Part shown: in pieces, positions 16,452 to 25,722 of the stretch
How the letters are laid out: every line of letters begins with the position of its first letter
Position numbering within the stretch: the stretch's first letter is position 1
Origin: Streptomyces griseiscabiei
GTDB taxonomy: Bacteria > Actinomycetota > Actinomycetes > Streptomycetales > Streptomycetaceae
Assembly (NCBI RefSeq): GCF_020010925.1
Contig: NZ_JAGJBZ010000001.1
Coordinates: 372,001 to 436,000, forward strand
DNA length: 64,000 nucleotides
Direction: 5' to 3'
Notes under the pieces: model-generated
Database searches by the model: none
What the model saw: the letters and a program-made list of their open reading frames with translations, nothing else
Told to the model about the DNA's origin: nothing
Made by a program: the position numbers and the translations under genes

Positions 16452-17390
16452 TCATCGTGAACAGGTCCGCAGGACCTGCTCGATGCCCGCGTCGTCCAGG
16501 GCGATCGGCCGGGTCCCGGGGGCCGCGGCCTGCATCAGGCGGGCCAGTACCCGCCCCGGTGGCATCTGGACGGCACGGGTCACGCCGAGTTCGGCGAGCA
16601 CCCGCGTCGCGTCGTACCACCGCACCGGACGGGCGACGGAGCGTGCGAGGTCGTCGAGCACGGCAGCGGCGTCTTCGCGGACGCGCCGGCCTCGCACGTT
16701 GGTCAGGTAGGGCACCCGCTGCGGGCGGCGGGGCACGCCGGTGAGATGTCCGGCCAGGCGTTCGGCGACGGGTTCCTGCAAGGGGCAGTGCGACGCGACG
16801 GTCACCTCCAGGCGCTTCCAGCGACGCGCGCCCAGGCCGGGCGCGGCCGACTCCGCCCGCCCCAGGGCCGTCGCCGTACCGGACAGGACGATCTGGTCCG
16901 CGGCGTTGACGTTGGCCACCCACAGAGGGTCGTCCGCGGTGCTCACCCGTTCGGTGAGGGTCCGTGCGTCGCGCGCGCCCAGTCCGAGTACGGCGGCCAT
17001 GCCCCACTGGCCGTCGGCGCAGACCCGCCGCATGAGTTCGCCCCGCAGGTGCACGGCCCCGATCGCCTCCTCGAAGGTCAGGACGCCCGCTGTGACGGCG
17101 GCGGCGAACGCGCCGACGGAGTGACCGGCCACGAGGTCCGGGCGCAGACCGTGCTCCTCGGTGAGGACGCGGGCCGCCGCCACTCCGGCGATGAGCAGGG
17201 CCAGTTGGGTGTACGTCGTGACGCGCAACGCCTCGGGAGTGTCCAGCGTGTCCGGGTCCCGGGCGCCGATCCGGTGGAGCGCAGTCGCCGCCTCGCCGAG
17301 CGTCTCGGCGACCTCGGGAGAGGTCGGCAACGCGTGCAGCATGCCCGGGCGTTGGGACCCTTGTCCGGGGTAGAGGAAGGCGAGGCTCAT
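16452..17390 (-). CDS. mdcH: Malonate decarboxylase malonyl transferase subunit
   Basis: 312 residues of the acyltransferase (FabD-like) fold: N-terminal FLYPGQGSQRPGM, nucleophile elbow GHSVGA (89-94, Ser91) and the His-containing VASHCPLQEP (198-207). MdcH transfers malonyl groups from malonyl-CoA to the thiol of the MdcC carrier to prime malonate decarboxylase. The ATG overlaps the mdcG stop as ATGA. It is the last of the mdc genes. Confidence 0.92.
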   Translation of the reverse strand: MSLAFLYPGQGSQRPGMLHALPTSPEVAETLGEAATALHRIGARDPDTLDTPEALRVTTYTQLALLIAGVAAARVLTEEHGLRPDLVAGHSVGAFAAAVTAGVLTFEEAIGAVHLRGELMRRVCADGQWGMAAVLGLGARDARTLTERVSTADDPLWVANVNAADQIVLSGTATALGRAESAAPGLGARRWKRLEVTVASHCPLQEPVAERLAGHLTGVPRRPQRVPYLTNVRGRRVREDAAAVLDDLARSVARPVRWYDATRVLAELGVTRAVQMPPGRVLARLMQAAAPGTRPIALDDAGIEQVLRTCSR

Positions 17391-18010
17391 CCCGCCGTCT
17401 CCCGGGCGACGGTGACCAGGCGCGGACCGTCGGCGGTACGCAGCAGGACCTCGGTCGTCGACGCGGCGAGATCCCCCAGTGCCACGGCGCCTTGATCGGT
17501 TTCGATCAGGCAGTCGACGCGCGCGGGCAGTTCCCCGAGTGCGGCGTGGAGGCGTTCCGCCACGCCGCGGATCGGCAGTCGCGCACTGCGGATCAGCAGG
17601 TCCAGATCGCTCGTGGCCGTCACCGCGGGCATCCCGGTGGCCAGTTCGAACCCCACACTGCCGGTCGGCCCCCACGGCAGGTCGACGCACCCCTGGATCA
17701 ACGAGGCGGCGGCGTGCAGCGTGTGAAGCGCCGGAAGGTCCCGGTTCGCTCTGCCGAGACGCGTGGCGAGTTCCTCGGGGCGGAGCGCCTCGGCCACCCA
17801 TTCGGCGGGGATCTCCAGGGCGCAACGCAGTGCCCGTACCGGTCCGCAGACGCCGACGGCGATCCGGTCGGCCGCTGTCGCCGGGGCCCGGCGGACGACG
17901 ACCCAGGGGGTGGTGGCCAAGGCTGAGGCCACCCAGACCGGGGTGCCGACGGGCAGGACGCTCCGCCGCCGGGACAGGCGCAGCAGGTCGTGCGGGCGTA
18001 CCGCGGTCAT
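17387..18010 (-). CDS. mdcG: Phosphoribosyl-dephospho-CoA transferase
   Basis: 207 residues. The nucleotidyltransferase-like motif TATSDLDLLIR, preceded by WGPTGSVGFELATG, marks MdcG, which attaches the 2'-(5''-phosphoribosyl)-3'-dephospho-CoA prosthetic group to a serine of MdcC. The start at ATG 18010 is chosen because it overlaps the mdcDE stop as ATGA; an in-frame start 9 bases upstream exists. Neighbours make the identification firm. Confidence 0.9.
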   Translation of the reverse strand: MTAVRPHDLLRLSRRRSVLPVGTPVWVASALATTPWVVVRRAPATAADRIAVGVCGPVRALRCALEIPAEWVAEALRPEELATRLGRANRDLPALHTLHAAASLIQGCVDLPWGPTGSVGFELATGMPAVTATSDLDLLIRSARLPIRGVAERLHAALGELPARVDCLIETDQGAVALGDLAASTTEVLLRTADGPRLVTVARETAG

Positions 18011-19704
18011 GCTCGCCACTGTGCGGCCATCCTGTCCCGGACCCGGCGCGACGCGGCACGGGCGGTGACCGCCGCCGCGGAGTCCAGTCGGCCCGAGAGA
18101 TCGCCCGCTCCGGTACGGGCGTCCTCGATCGCCCGTGCCACCGCGTGGCGAACGCTCGCCACGTCCTCGGGCGTCGGGTTGTCAGCGTTCCGCACCGGCA
18201 GGAGTCCGTCGCAGAAGCCCAGGCGCGCCCAGTCCCGCACCCGGTAGCTCAGCGGCAGGATCTTCTGGGCGAGTTCGGCGAGTTCCTCGACGGAGCGCAG
18301 GGTGACACGCGCCGCGGCGGCCTGGTGCATGGCGTGGATCTCCACACCGGGGTCGTCCAGGGCGAGGATCCGCTGTGCCTGCAGGCCGTGGGCGAGGAAG
18401 CCGCCGGACAGCGCACGGCCGACGACGAGAGTGACCACGGGGTGACCGTCCCGGCGCGCGCTCGCGCAGGCGTCGACCGCCGCGGCGATCGCCTGGTGCA
18501 GTCCCGCCATCTCCTCGATCCGGCCGTATGCCTGGCTCGGCAGGTCCACCACCGCGACGACGGCCCGTCGGTGCCCGGTCCGCGCGTCCTCGGAGACGAT
18601 GTCCCGCACGGTCCGGGCGAGGGCAACGCATTCGGCCAGTCCGACCTCGCCGCCGCGGGCGCGGTGGAACGGGGCGGACGGATCGGGGACGACCGCCAGG
18701 TACACGGCGTCGGGGGTGTCCGCGCGTACGACCGAGGGGATGACCGGGGTCGGCTCGCCGCCCAGGGCGGCGAGCCAGGCCAGGCCGCGGCTTGGACCGC
18801 CCACGTCCACGCGGCGCTGCCGCGGACCGGGGTGGTCATGGGTGCCAGCCCTCTCGAAGAGGGCTCGGAGTTCGAACGGTGTCGGCGGATGCGCGGGATC
18901 CAGCGCATCCACGCACGCGGCCAGGACGTCGAGCCGCTCGCTGCGGTGCTGACCGGGGTCGGTGACACCGGCGGCCACAGCCGCCGTGACGGCGCGGCGC
19001 AACGCGTCGGCGTCGTCGGGCACAAGTGTGTCGGCCTGACCGATCGCGTGGCGTTGCGCACCACCGTGGACGGCCCAGATCAGGGGGCGGTCGGACGCGT
19101 CGAACTCGGCCGGTCCGGCTTCCTGCTCGATGACCGCGGGGCCGTTGAGCCCCAGCCTGCCCTGCGGGGTCATGATCAGACGGGTGCAGAGCCCGGCGAC
19201 GATGCCGAGGCCGCCGAAGCAGCCGACCTGACCGGCCACGACGCCGATCACCGGGGCGAGTTCACGCAGCTCCAGCACGGCGGAGCAGATCTCGGCGACC
19301 GCGTTGAGGCCGAGGTTGGCCTCGTGCAGGCGGACCCCTCCGGTCTCCAGGAGCAGCACGGCCGCCGTCGGTACACCGGCACGGCAGTCGGCGGCGGCCA
19401 GCAGCAGTGCCTGGCTGATCTTCGCGCCGGAGACCTCGCCGATGCCGCCTCCGAGGAACCCCTGCTCGATCGAGACGACGACGACCCGGGCTCCGTCGAT
19501 GGTGCCGCGCAGGACGACCACGCCGTCGTCCGCCTGCGGGACCATGCCCTGGGGCTCCAGCCAGGGCGACTCCAGGTGGTCGAAGGGATCGCACACCTCC
19601 CGGCCCGACCCGCCGTCCACCAGGGCGTGGGCCCGGGCGCGGGCGTCGTACTCGATGAAGCTGCGGCGGGTGAGAACCTGCCGCCAGTCGGTGCCTGTGC
19701 TCAC
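18007..19704 (-). CDS. mdcDE: Malonate decarboxylase beta-gamma fusion (MdcD-MdcE)
   Basis: 565 residues. The first part (about 1-285) is MdcD, with carboxyltransferase features LLLETGGVRLHEAN and GCFGGLGIVAGL; the second (about 300-565) is MdcE, starting near RGLAWLAALGG and containing GRALSGGFLAHGLQA with IHAMHQAAAARVT. In Klebsiella and Acinetobacter the two are separate genes; here they are one open frame without internal stop. The complex decarboxylates malonyl-S-carrier to acetyl-S-carrier and CO2. GTG start overlaps the mdcC stop as GTGA. Confidence 0.92.
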   Translation of the reverse strand: MSTGTDWRQVLTRRSFIEYDARARAHALVDGGSGREVCDPFDHLESPWLEPQGMVPQADDGVVVLRGTIDGARVVVVSIEQGFLGGGIGEVSGAKISQALLLAAADCRAGVPTAAVLLLETGGVRLHEANLGLNAVAEICSAVLELRELAPVIGVVAGQVGCFGGLGIVAGLCTRLIMTPQGRLGLNGPAVIEQEAGPAEFDASDRPLIWAVHGGAQRHAIGQADTLVPDDADALRRAVTAAVAAGVTDPGQHRSERLDVLAACVDALDPAHPPTPFELRALFERAGTHDHPGPRQRRVDVGGPSRGLAWLAALGGEPTPVIPSVVRADTPDAVYLAVVPDPSAPFHRARGGEVGLAECVALARTVRDIVSEDARTGHRRAVVAVVDLPSQAYGRIEEMAGLHQAIAAAVDACASARRDGHPVVTLVVGRALSGGFLAHGLQAQRILALDDPGVEIHAMHQAAAARVTLRSVEELAELAQKILPLSYRVRDWARLGFCDGLLPVRNADNPTPEDVASVRHAVARAIEDARTGAGDLSGRLDSAAAVTARAASRRVRDRMAAQWRA

Positions 19705-20018
19705 GGCTGCTCCTCAGAGGTGTCGGTAGCGGCCTCCGCGGCCTGGCCGAGCCTCAGCGCGACCACTCCGGGGGTGGCGCCGGAGTCGTTCAGATCCCAG
19801 TGGCCGGCCAGTGGGACGCGGGCGAAGAAACGCTCGAGCACCTGGCCCCACACGGTGTCGAAGCCGTCGACGCTGGTGCGTACCCGAACCTCGGCGTACG
19901 CGACGGACGTGGTCGGGGGCACGAGAAGGATCTCGAGGTCACCGGAGGCGACGACGCCGGTGTGGACCGGCCGTACCGGCACCCGGTCAGCGGGGAAACG
20001 GTAGACGAGTGTCTGCAT
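19701..20018 (-). CDS. mdcC: Malonate decarboxylase acyl carrier protein
   Basis: 105 residues, the delta subunit. The attachment serine is Ser25 in GVVASGDLE, which carries the phosphoribosyl-dephospho-CoA arm made by MdcB and MdcG. Malonyl and acetyl groups ride on this arm. The start lies inside the end of mdcB (32-base overlap), and its stop overlaps the start of mdcDE. Confidence 0.9.
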   Translation of the reverse strand: MQTLVYRFPADRVPVRPVHTGVVASGDLEILLVPPTTSVAYAEVRVRTSVDGFDTVWGQVLERFFARVPLAGHWDLNDSGATPGVVALRLGQAAEAATDTSEEQP

Positions 20019-20907
20019 GGGAACGCGTGTGTCCTTTCACTGCCGGAGGGGTCTTCGGGGCCGCCGGGAGGGAGTCGAGGAAGAGCGCGGCGGCGAGCAG
20101 GTCGGCGCTGCCGCCCGGGGACAGGCGCCGGGACAGTGCCAGAGCGTCGAGTTCGGACAGCCGCCGTCGGCCGGCGGGATCGGCGGTGCCTCCGACGGCC
20201 AGGACGTCTGCCGCACCTCGCTGGATGATCGCGAGTCCGGCGGGCCCACCTCGGTGCAGCACGCAGGTGTCCGGCAGATGGGCCATCACGGACAGCAGGG
20301 CGTCCAGCCGCGCGCTGGTCTCGTCCGCGCCGCGAGCCCGCGCCCGCCGCAGCATGGGCAGCGCATGGCCCGTCACGTGGGGAAAGCCCGCCGCCGCCTC
20401 ACCGCGCGCGCCCGGCGCACCGTAGCGACGGCCCGCCCCGGCGCCGTGGGAGGTCCCCTGAGCGGGTGGCACCGCCGAGTCCGGCAGCCGGGCCAGGCCC
20501 GCGGCGAAACGTACGGCGTCGCCGATGCCGTGCCGCCGGGCGGCGCCCGCGGCAAGGAGCCCTACGGCCCACAGTGCGCCCCGGTGTGTGTTGACGCCGC
20601 CGGTGACCTGGAGCATCTGGCGCTCCCCGGCCCGGCCGGCGGCTCCGATCCGCGCGCGGAGTTCCGGCCCGAGGGGCAGTTCGACGGCCAGTCGGGCGCA
20701 GTGGGCGAACGCGCCGCGCAGGGCGTCCGCCGATCTCACCAGCAGGGCGTGGTCCATGTCGGTGTGGGCGCCGTTGTCGCGCGGGTCGACCAGGCCCGGT
20801 TTGGGGGCGAGGTCGGCTTCCGCGCGCAGCGCGGCCACGGCCAGGTCGGCGACGGCGTCCGGGGTGGGTGTGCGAGCCCCGGTGTGACGTTGCGGCACGG
20901 TGCTCAC
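19987..20907 (-). CDS. mdcB: Triphosphoribosyl-dephospho-CoA synthase
   Basis: 306 residues. CitG/MdcB-type motifs are ADLAPKPGLVDPRDNGAHTD (31-50), VTGGVNTHRGALW (101-113) and GTSHGAGAGRRYG with GARGEAAAGF (151-175). It makes the precursor of the MdcC prosthetic group from ATP and dephospho-CoA. GTG start overlaps the mdcA stop (GTGA). The C-terminal 25 residues past the conserved core overlap mdcC. Confidence 0.92.
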   Translation of the reverse strand: MSTVPQRHTGARTPTPDAVADLAVAALRAEADLAPKPGLVDPRDNGAHTDMDHALLVRSADALRGAFAHCARLAVELPLGPELRARIGAAGRAGERQMLQVTGGVNTHRGALWAVGLLAAGAARRHGIGDAVRFAAGLARLPDSAVPPAQGTSHGAGAGRRYGAPGARGEAAAGFPHVTGHALPMLRRARARGADETSARLDALLSVMAHLPDTCVLHRGGPAGLAIIQRGAADVLAVGGTADPAGRRRLSELDALALSRRLSPGGSADLLAAALFLDSLPAAPKTPPAVKGHTRSHADTRLPFPR

Positions 20908-22565
20908 CACTCCCGGAACCGGGCGGGAGGGTCGTACAGTCCGCCCGACCACGCCACCAGGTCCTCGATGCTGCGCGCGGCCAGCAGTGACCGGTTCGCC
21001 AGCCGGACCTCGACCCCCAGGTCCTCCGGCAGGGCGACCAGCCCGTCCCGGCGCAGGGACTCGGTCCGCGCGGTGTCGGCTTGGCGGCCCACGGGGGTGA
21101 TGCCCGCGATCGCCGCCAGGGCCGCACGCCGGTCGGCGAGGCTGTGCGCCTTGTACAGGTAGGCCACGCCTTCCTCGGTCACCACGTGTGTGACGTCGTC
21201 GCCGTAGATCATCACGGGTGGGACGGGCATACCGGCCGATGCGCCGACCTCGACGGCGTCCAGTGTCTCGACGAACGTGGGGAGGCCGCCGGCGCGGAAG
21301 CTCTGTGCCATCTGTACGACGAGTTTGCGGCCGCGCAGCATGGGCGCCTCGCCGTGCAGCAGACTCAGCCACGCGGGCGAGGCATGACGGCGGCCCCCCG
21401 GGTCGTGCCCCATGTTCGGCGCCCCGCCGAAGCCGGACAGCCGCCCATCGGTGACGGTGGAGGAGTTGGCGTCGCCGTCGATCTGGAGCGACGAGCCGAT
21501 GAACATGTCGATCGCGTACTGGCCGGCCAGCTGGCACAGCACCCGGTTCGAGCGCAGTGAGCCGTCGCGGCCGGTGAAGAAGACGTCGGGGCGCGCGGCC
21601 GTGTACCGCTCCATGCCCGGCTCGCCGCCGAAGCAATGCACCGACTCCACCCAGCCCGACTCGATCGCCGGGATGAGAGTCGGGTGGGGGTTGAGTGTCC
21701 AGTGCCGGGCGATGCGTCCCTTCAGCCCCAGTCGCTCCCCGTAGGTCGGCAGGATCAGCTCGATCGCCGCGGTGTCGAAGCCGATGCCGTGGTTCAGCGA
21801 GACCACCTCGTGCCGTTCGTACACGCCTCGCAGCGCGATCATGGCCATGAGGATCTGTACGTCGCCGATGTGGCGCGGGTCGCGGGTGAACAGGGGCTCC
21901 AGGGCGAACGGCCGGTCGGCGCCCACCACGAGGTCCACCCAGTCGCCGGGCACGTCCACCCGGGGCAGGTCGGTGACGCTGTCGACGATCTCGTCGGCCT
22001 GGACCAGGACCACGCCGTCGCGGAACGCCGTCGCCTCGGCGATGGTGGGCGTGTCCTCGGTGTTCGGCCCCGTGTAGAGGTTGCCGTCACGGTCGGCCTT
22101 GGCCGCGCACAGCAGCGCGACATGCGGGGTCAGGTCGGTGAACATCCGCGCGTACAGCTCGACGTACGTGTGGATCGACCCGATCGTGACCGTCCCGTCC
22201 TCCACCAACTGCGCCAGCCGCAGACTCTGCGGGCCCGCGTACGCCAGGTCCAGGCGGCGGGCGATGCCCGACTCGAACAGGTCCAGGTGTTCCGGCCGGG
22301 ACACCGACGAGATCAGCATGTGCAGGTCGTGCACCCGTTGCGGATCGCATGCGGCCAGTGTGCGGGAGAGGAAGTCCGCCTGCTTCTGGTTGTCGCCCTC
22401 CAGTGCGACCCTGTCGCCCGGCCTCAGCAGATTCTCCAGCGCCTGGCGCAGCCGGCCGGGGTCGAGTATCTTCCCCTCCCGGTACGGCGCGAGCGCGTCG
22501 AGCCGCTCTGCCTTGGCCCTGCGGCGCCGGTCCCATAGGGCCGGCACGGCCTCTCTAGCGGACAT
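20904..22565 (-). CDS. mdcA: Malonate decarboxylase acyl-carrier transferase (alpha subunit)
   Basis: 553 residues from ATG 22565, which has AAAGAGG 5 bases upstream. CoA-transferase-like blocks include LRPGDRVALEGDNQKQADFL, SLNHGIGFDTAAIELILP, the GDANSSTV/GFGGAPNMGHD region and MIYGDDVTHVVTEEGVAYLY, all close to MdcA. It exchanges malonate for acetate on the carrier protein, the first half of the decarboxylation cycle. It leads the operon mdcA-B-C-DE-G-H, which is divergent from its LysR regulator. Confidence 0.94.
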   Translation of the reverse strand: MSAREAVPALWDRRRRAKAERLDALAPYREGKILDPGRLRQALENLLRPGDRVALEGDNQKQADFLSRTLAACDPQRVHDLHMLISSVSRPEHLDLFESGIARRLDLAYAGPQSLRLAQLVEDGTVTIGSIHTYVELYARMFTDLTPHVALLCAAKADRDGNLYTGPNTEDTPTIAEATAFRDGVVLVQADEIVDSVTDLPRVDVPGDWVDLVVGADRPFALEPLFTRDPRHIGDVQILMAMIALRGVYERHEVVSLNHGIGFDTAAIELILPTYGERLGLKGRIARHWTLNPHPTLIPAIESGWVESVHCFGGEPGMERYTAARPDVFFTGRDGSLRSNRVLCQLAGQYAIDMFIGSSLQIDGDANSSTVTDGRLSGFGGAPNMGHDPGGRRHASPAWLSLLHGEAPMLRGRKLVVQMAQSFRAGGLPTFVETLDAVEVGASAGMPVPPVMIYGDDVTHVVTEEGVAYLYKAHSLADRRAALAAIAGITPVGRQADTARTESLRRDGLVALPEDLGVEVRLANRSLLAARSIEDLVAWSGGLYDPPARFREW

Positions 22566-22672
22566 GGATCCTCTTTCGTCGCATGCGGCGTCACCGCGCC
22601 GCTGGTGTGGACCCCCTGACTCGAATTCTTGGAGATACCGGTGGGGTAGGCGAATGCACTCGTACGCACTGC

Positions 22673-22691
22673 TTATACTGTAAGTACATAA
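22673..22691. promoter_or_regulatory. LysR-type box TTAT-N11-ATAA
   Basis: TTAT (22673-22676) and ATAA (22688-22691) flank 11 bases with an inner TGTA-AG-TACA near-palindrome. This is the canonical T-N11-A LysR box, lying between mdcA and the divergent regulator in an otherwise GC-rich region. Confidence 0.65.
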
Positions 22692-22736
22692 CGGCTGCGC
22701 CTGCTGTACTTCGCGGCGCATCACCCGAGGCGGCAC

Positions 22737-23678
22737 ATGTCAGAAGGCCGGGAAACCTCCTCGACCACCCCTGCGGAGACGTTCGCTCCGCGACTCGTCC
22801 AGTTCCTCGCCGTCGCCCGCCATGAGAATGTCAGCCGAGCCGCAGAACAGCTCTGGCTCGGGCAGTCGGCACTAAGCCGTGCGATCACCCGGCTGGAAGC
22901 CGACCTCGGCCTGGCGCTGTTCAGCCACCAGTCCCGTCGCCTGAAGCTGACGCCCGCCGGGCGAACGCTCGCCACTCTGCTGGAACCGCTGGTACGGCAC
23001 ATCGACCAAGCCGTGGAAGAGGCAGGCGGATCCGTGGATCCCCAGCACGGCCATGTCCGCCTGGGCTTCCTGAGGTCCATGGGCGACGAGGTCGTGCCCA
23101 CCATGATCAGTGCCTTCGCCGCGCGGGAGCCGGACATCGAGTTCACGGTCCTGAAGGAGGGCAGCAACGCGGACCTGCTCGGCGCGCTGCGGGACGGGGA
23201 GATCGACCTCGCCCTGCTCGCCCCGGAACCGAAGGAGCCGGACATCGCCGGCGAGCTGCTGGAGACCCAACGGCTTCATCTGGAGGTGCCCGCGAACCAC
23301 CGGCTCGCCGCTGTCGGCACCGCCCGTTTCCAGGACCTGGCCGCGGAGACCTTCGTCGCCCTGACCAGCGGCTACGGTCTGCGGCAGATCCTGGACGGCG
23401 TATGCCGGGCCGCCGGTTTCCGTCCGAACATCGCGTTCCAGGGCGACGACATCCGCACCGTACGCGCTCTGGTCGCCTCCGGCGCAGGTATCGCGCTGCT
23501 ACCGCCCGCCGCCCAGCCCTCGGCCGGCACGGTGGCCGTGCCCGTCACCGAACCCGTCGCCACCCGCGATGTCTGCCTCGTCCGGAGCACGACGAACCGC
23601 CTCAGCGCCCCGGCCGAGACCTTCCGGGCCTTCATGGTCGCCCAGCGTGGACAACTGTTCCCCTGCACGGACACGTGA
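22737..23678 (+). CDS. mdcR: LysR-family regulator of malonate use
   Basis: 313 residues. N-terminal winged helix LVQFLAVARHENVSRAAEQL with QSALSRAITRLEADLGLALF, then a periplasmic-binding-like effector domain with VRLGFLRSMGDEVVP and DLALLAPEP. GAGGCGG lies 4 bases before the ATG. It is divergent from mdcA with a LysR box between, so control of malonate decarboxylase, probably with malonate as inducer, is inferred. The symbol rests on position as much as on sequence. Confidence 0.85.
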   Translation: MSEGRETSSTTPAETFAPRLVQFLAVARHENVSRAAEQLWLGQSALSRAITRLEADLGLALFSHQSRRLKLTPAGRTLATLLEPLVRHIDQAVEEAGGSVDPQHGHVRLGFLRSMGDEVVPTMISAFAAREPDIEFTVLKEGSNADLLGALRDGEIDLALLAPEPKEPDIAGELLETQRLHLEVPANHRLAAVGTARFQDLAAETFVALTSGYGLRQILDGVCRAAGFRPNIAFQGDDIRTVRALVASGAGIALLPPAAQPSAGTVAVPVTEPVATRDVCLVRSTTNRLSAPAETFRAFMVAQRGQLFPCTDT

Positions 23679-23679
23679 A

Positions 23680-23712
23680 GCGGGGCGGCATCCCTTCCGG
23701 ATGCCGCCCCGC
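23680..23712. terminator. Bidirectional terminator
   Basis: A perfect 14-bp GC-rich stem (23680-23693 with 23699-23712) and a 5-base loop CTTCC separates the converging mdcR and MFS genes. Confidence 0.85.
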
Positions 23713-23784
23713 GCCGCCGCCTCTTTTCAGGTCAGCCGAATGGAGGCCGATATACCACGCTCTCAGTCGATTTCTGTTCCCCGC

Positions 23785-25383
23785 TCATGAGCGGGACTCG
23801 ACCGCACCGTCGTTCCGCTGCCCGGCGGGAACCGTGGGCGAGGTCGGCGCGGGCAGATCGAGGCTGCTGCGAAGGCTGACCGGTTTCATCAGAAGGGCGG
23901 CGACGACAGCGAGGACGGCTGCGGCCGCCGAAAGGAGGAAGACCTGCGCCGTCGCGTCGCCGTAGGCCGCGCGGACGACCGCCCGCACGGCGTGCGACGG
24001 CTCGGTGGCTCCGGAGACGGCGGCGCCCGTGGAAGGCAGACCGGCGGCGGCGAGACCGTGGGTGATCCGGTCCTGGACCTGCCGGGCCAGTATCGCGCCG
24101 AGCACCGAGACACCGATCGTGCCGCCCATGGAGCGGAAGAAGGACACCGTCGAACTGGCCGCTCCCACGTCTTTCAGGGCCACGGTGTTCTGCACGGTGA
24201 GCACGAAGTTCTGCAAGGTCATGCCGACGCCCATGCCGACGCACATCATCGCGGTGCCGAGGAAAGCCATGGACGTGGTGGAGTCGATGGTGCCGAGCCC
24301 TGCGGACCCGGCCGTGAGGAGCAGGGCGCCGGTGACGAGGAACGGTTTGATCTTTCCGGTACGGCTGATGAGACGACCCGCGATCGTGGAGGCGATCAGG
24401 GTGCCGGCCATCATGGGAATCGTCAGCAGGCCCGCCGCGGTGGGGGTCTGTTCCCGGCTGAGCTGGAAGTACTGGCTAAGGAACACGCCACTGCCGAACA
24501 TGGCCGTCCCTACGGCGAGGCTGCCGAGGATGGCGAGAGCGGTCGTGCGCTGTCTGACGATGCCGAGGGGGATGACGGGCTCGGCGGCGCGGGTCTCCAC
24601 CCACGCGGCCGAGGCGAGCAGCGCCAGAGCGGCCGTCACCATGGCGGCGGTCTGCCACGAGGCCCAGGCGAAGGAGTTGTCGAGGAACGACACCCAGATC
24701 AGCAGCGCACTGACGCCTGCGGCGATCAGCGTGGCACCCCAGTAGTCGATCTTGACGTTCTCCCGGTGTGCGGAAGGAAGACTCAGCGCCTGCCGGAGCA
24801 GCAGGAGCGCGAGGACGGCGAGGGGCAGACTGATGAAGAAGCACCACCGCCATCCGAGCCAGCCGGTGTCGACGATGACCCCGCCGAGGAGTGGGCCGCC
24901 GATGGTCGACGCGGCCGTCACACTGCCCAGGTAACCGCTGTACCGGCCGCGCTCACGGGGCGGGATCATGGCTGCGATCGTGATCTGGACGAGGGCCTGC
25001 ACGCCACCCACCCCTACGCCCTGAATGGCTCGCGCGGCGATGAGCTGACCGGCGCTCTGGCTGATCCCGGAGGCCACGGACCCCAGCATGAAGACGGCCA
25101 CGGACACCTGCACGAGGGTCTTCTTGCTGAAGAGGTCTGCCAGCTTGCCCCAGATCGGAGTGGTGGCCGTGGTCGTGAGGAGCGTGGCGGTGACGATCCA
25201 CGCGTACTGGTCCTGCGATCCGTGCACGGCTCGGATGATCTTCGGCAGGGCGGTCGAGACGACCGTGCTGCTGAGTGTCGAGACGAACAGGGCGAGCAGA
25301 AGGCCGCTGAGGGCTTTCAGCACAGGGCCGCGCGAGGTGACCGGCTCGTCCACGGACCTGGGTTCCTCCAGAGGATGCTTCAT
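23785..25383 (-). CDS. Drug-efflux MFS transporter, DHA2 (14-TMS) family
   Basis: 532 residues with about 14 hydrophobic segments. Motif A appears as GKLADLFSKKT after the second segment, motif C-like GGPLLGGVIVDTGW near segment 5, and RWCFFISLPLAV typical of EmrB/QacA antiporters. It probably exports toxic organic compounds in exchange for protons. The charged N-terminus (about 22 residues) and a Pro/Ser tail are cytoplasmic. No regulator is adjacent on its 5' side; the upstream 340 bases hold tandem repeats instead. The ATG has only a weak ribosome site. Confidence 0.9.
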   Translation of the reverse strand: MKHPLEEPRSVDEPVTSRGPVLKALSGLLLALFVSTLSSTVVSTALPKIIRAVHGSQDQYAWIVTATLLTTTATTPIWGKLADLFSKKTLVQVSVAVFMLGSVASGISQSAGQLIAARAIQGVGVGGVQALVQITIAAMIPPRERGRYSGYLGSVTAASTIGGPLLGGVIVDTGWLGWRWCFFISLPLAVLALLLLRQALSLPSAHRENVKIDYWGATLIAAGVSALLIWVSFLDNSFAWASWQTAAMVTAALALLASAAWVETRAAEPVIPLGIVRQRTTALAILGSLAVGTAMFGSGVFLSQYFQLSREQTPTAAGLLTIPMMAGTLIASTIAGRLISRTGKIKPFLVTGALLLTAGSAGLGTIDSTTSMAFLGTAMMCVGMGVGMTLQNFVLTVQNTVALKDVGAASSTVSFFRSMGGTIGVSVLGAILARQVQDRITHGLAAAGLPSTGAAVSGATEPSHAVRAVVRAAYGDATAQVFLLSAAAAVLAVVAALLMKPVSLRSSLDLPAPTSPTVPAGQRNDGAVESRS

Positions 25384-25585
25384 CGGACCGGCTCACAATG
25401 ACTGTTGGGGTGCCGCTGCACCACCGGCGCCTCGGTCATGCCGACGCTCCGGGGGTGTGCCTCGCCACGTTCGCACCGCGTTGCTCCGCCCATGGCGGTG
25501 AAGACGGCGGCCGTTCGGCAGCCGTCGCCAGGGGGCAGCTCCACCTGTGGCTGTCTCCGCGGAGCGGACGGCACGGTCGGCCGAG

Positions 25586-25663
25586 GATCCGGTGACGAGC
25601 CGAACCCCGTCGTAGGAGCAAGCAGATCCCGTAACGAGCCGAACCCCCTCGCAGGAGCGAGCG
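25586..25663. repeat. Two tandem 39-base repeats
   Basis: Unit 1 (25586-25624) and unit 2 (25625-25663) both start GATCC, share ACGAGCCGAACCCC and end in GGAGC-A/G-AGC. They abut exactly and lie between the efflux gene and the 3' end of the transposase gene. Nothing else is recognisable in 25384-25722. Confidence 0.7.
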
Positions 25664-25722
25664 CCCGGTGTGACGGCGGCCAGTAGAAATTGGTTCAGGC
25701 CGCGATTCCGTGAATCCGCAGA

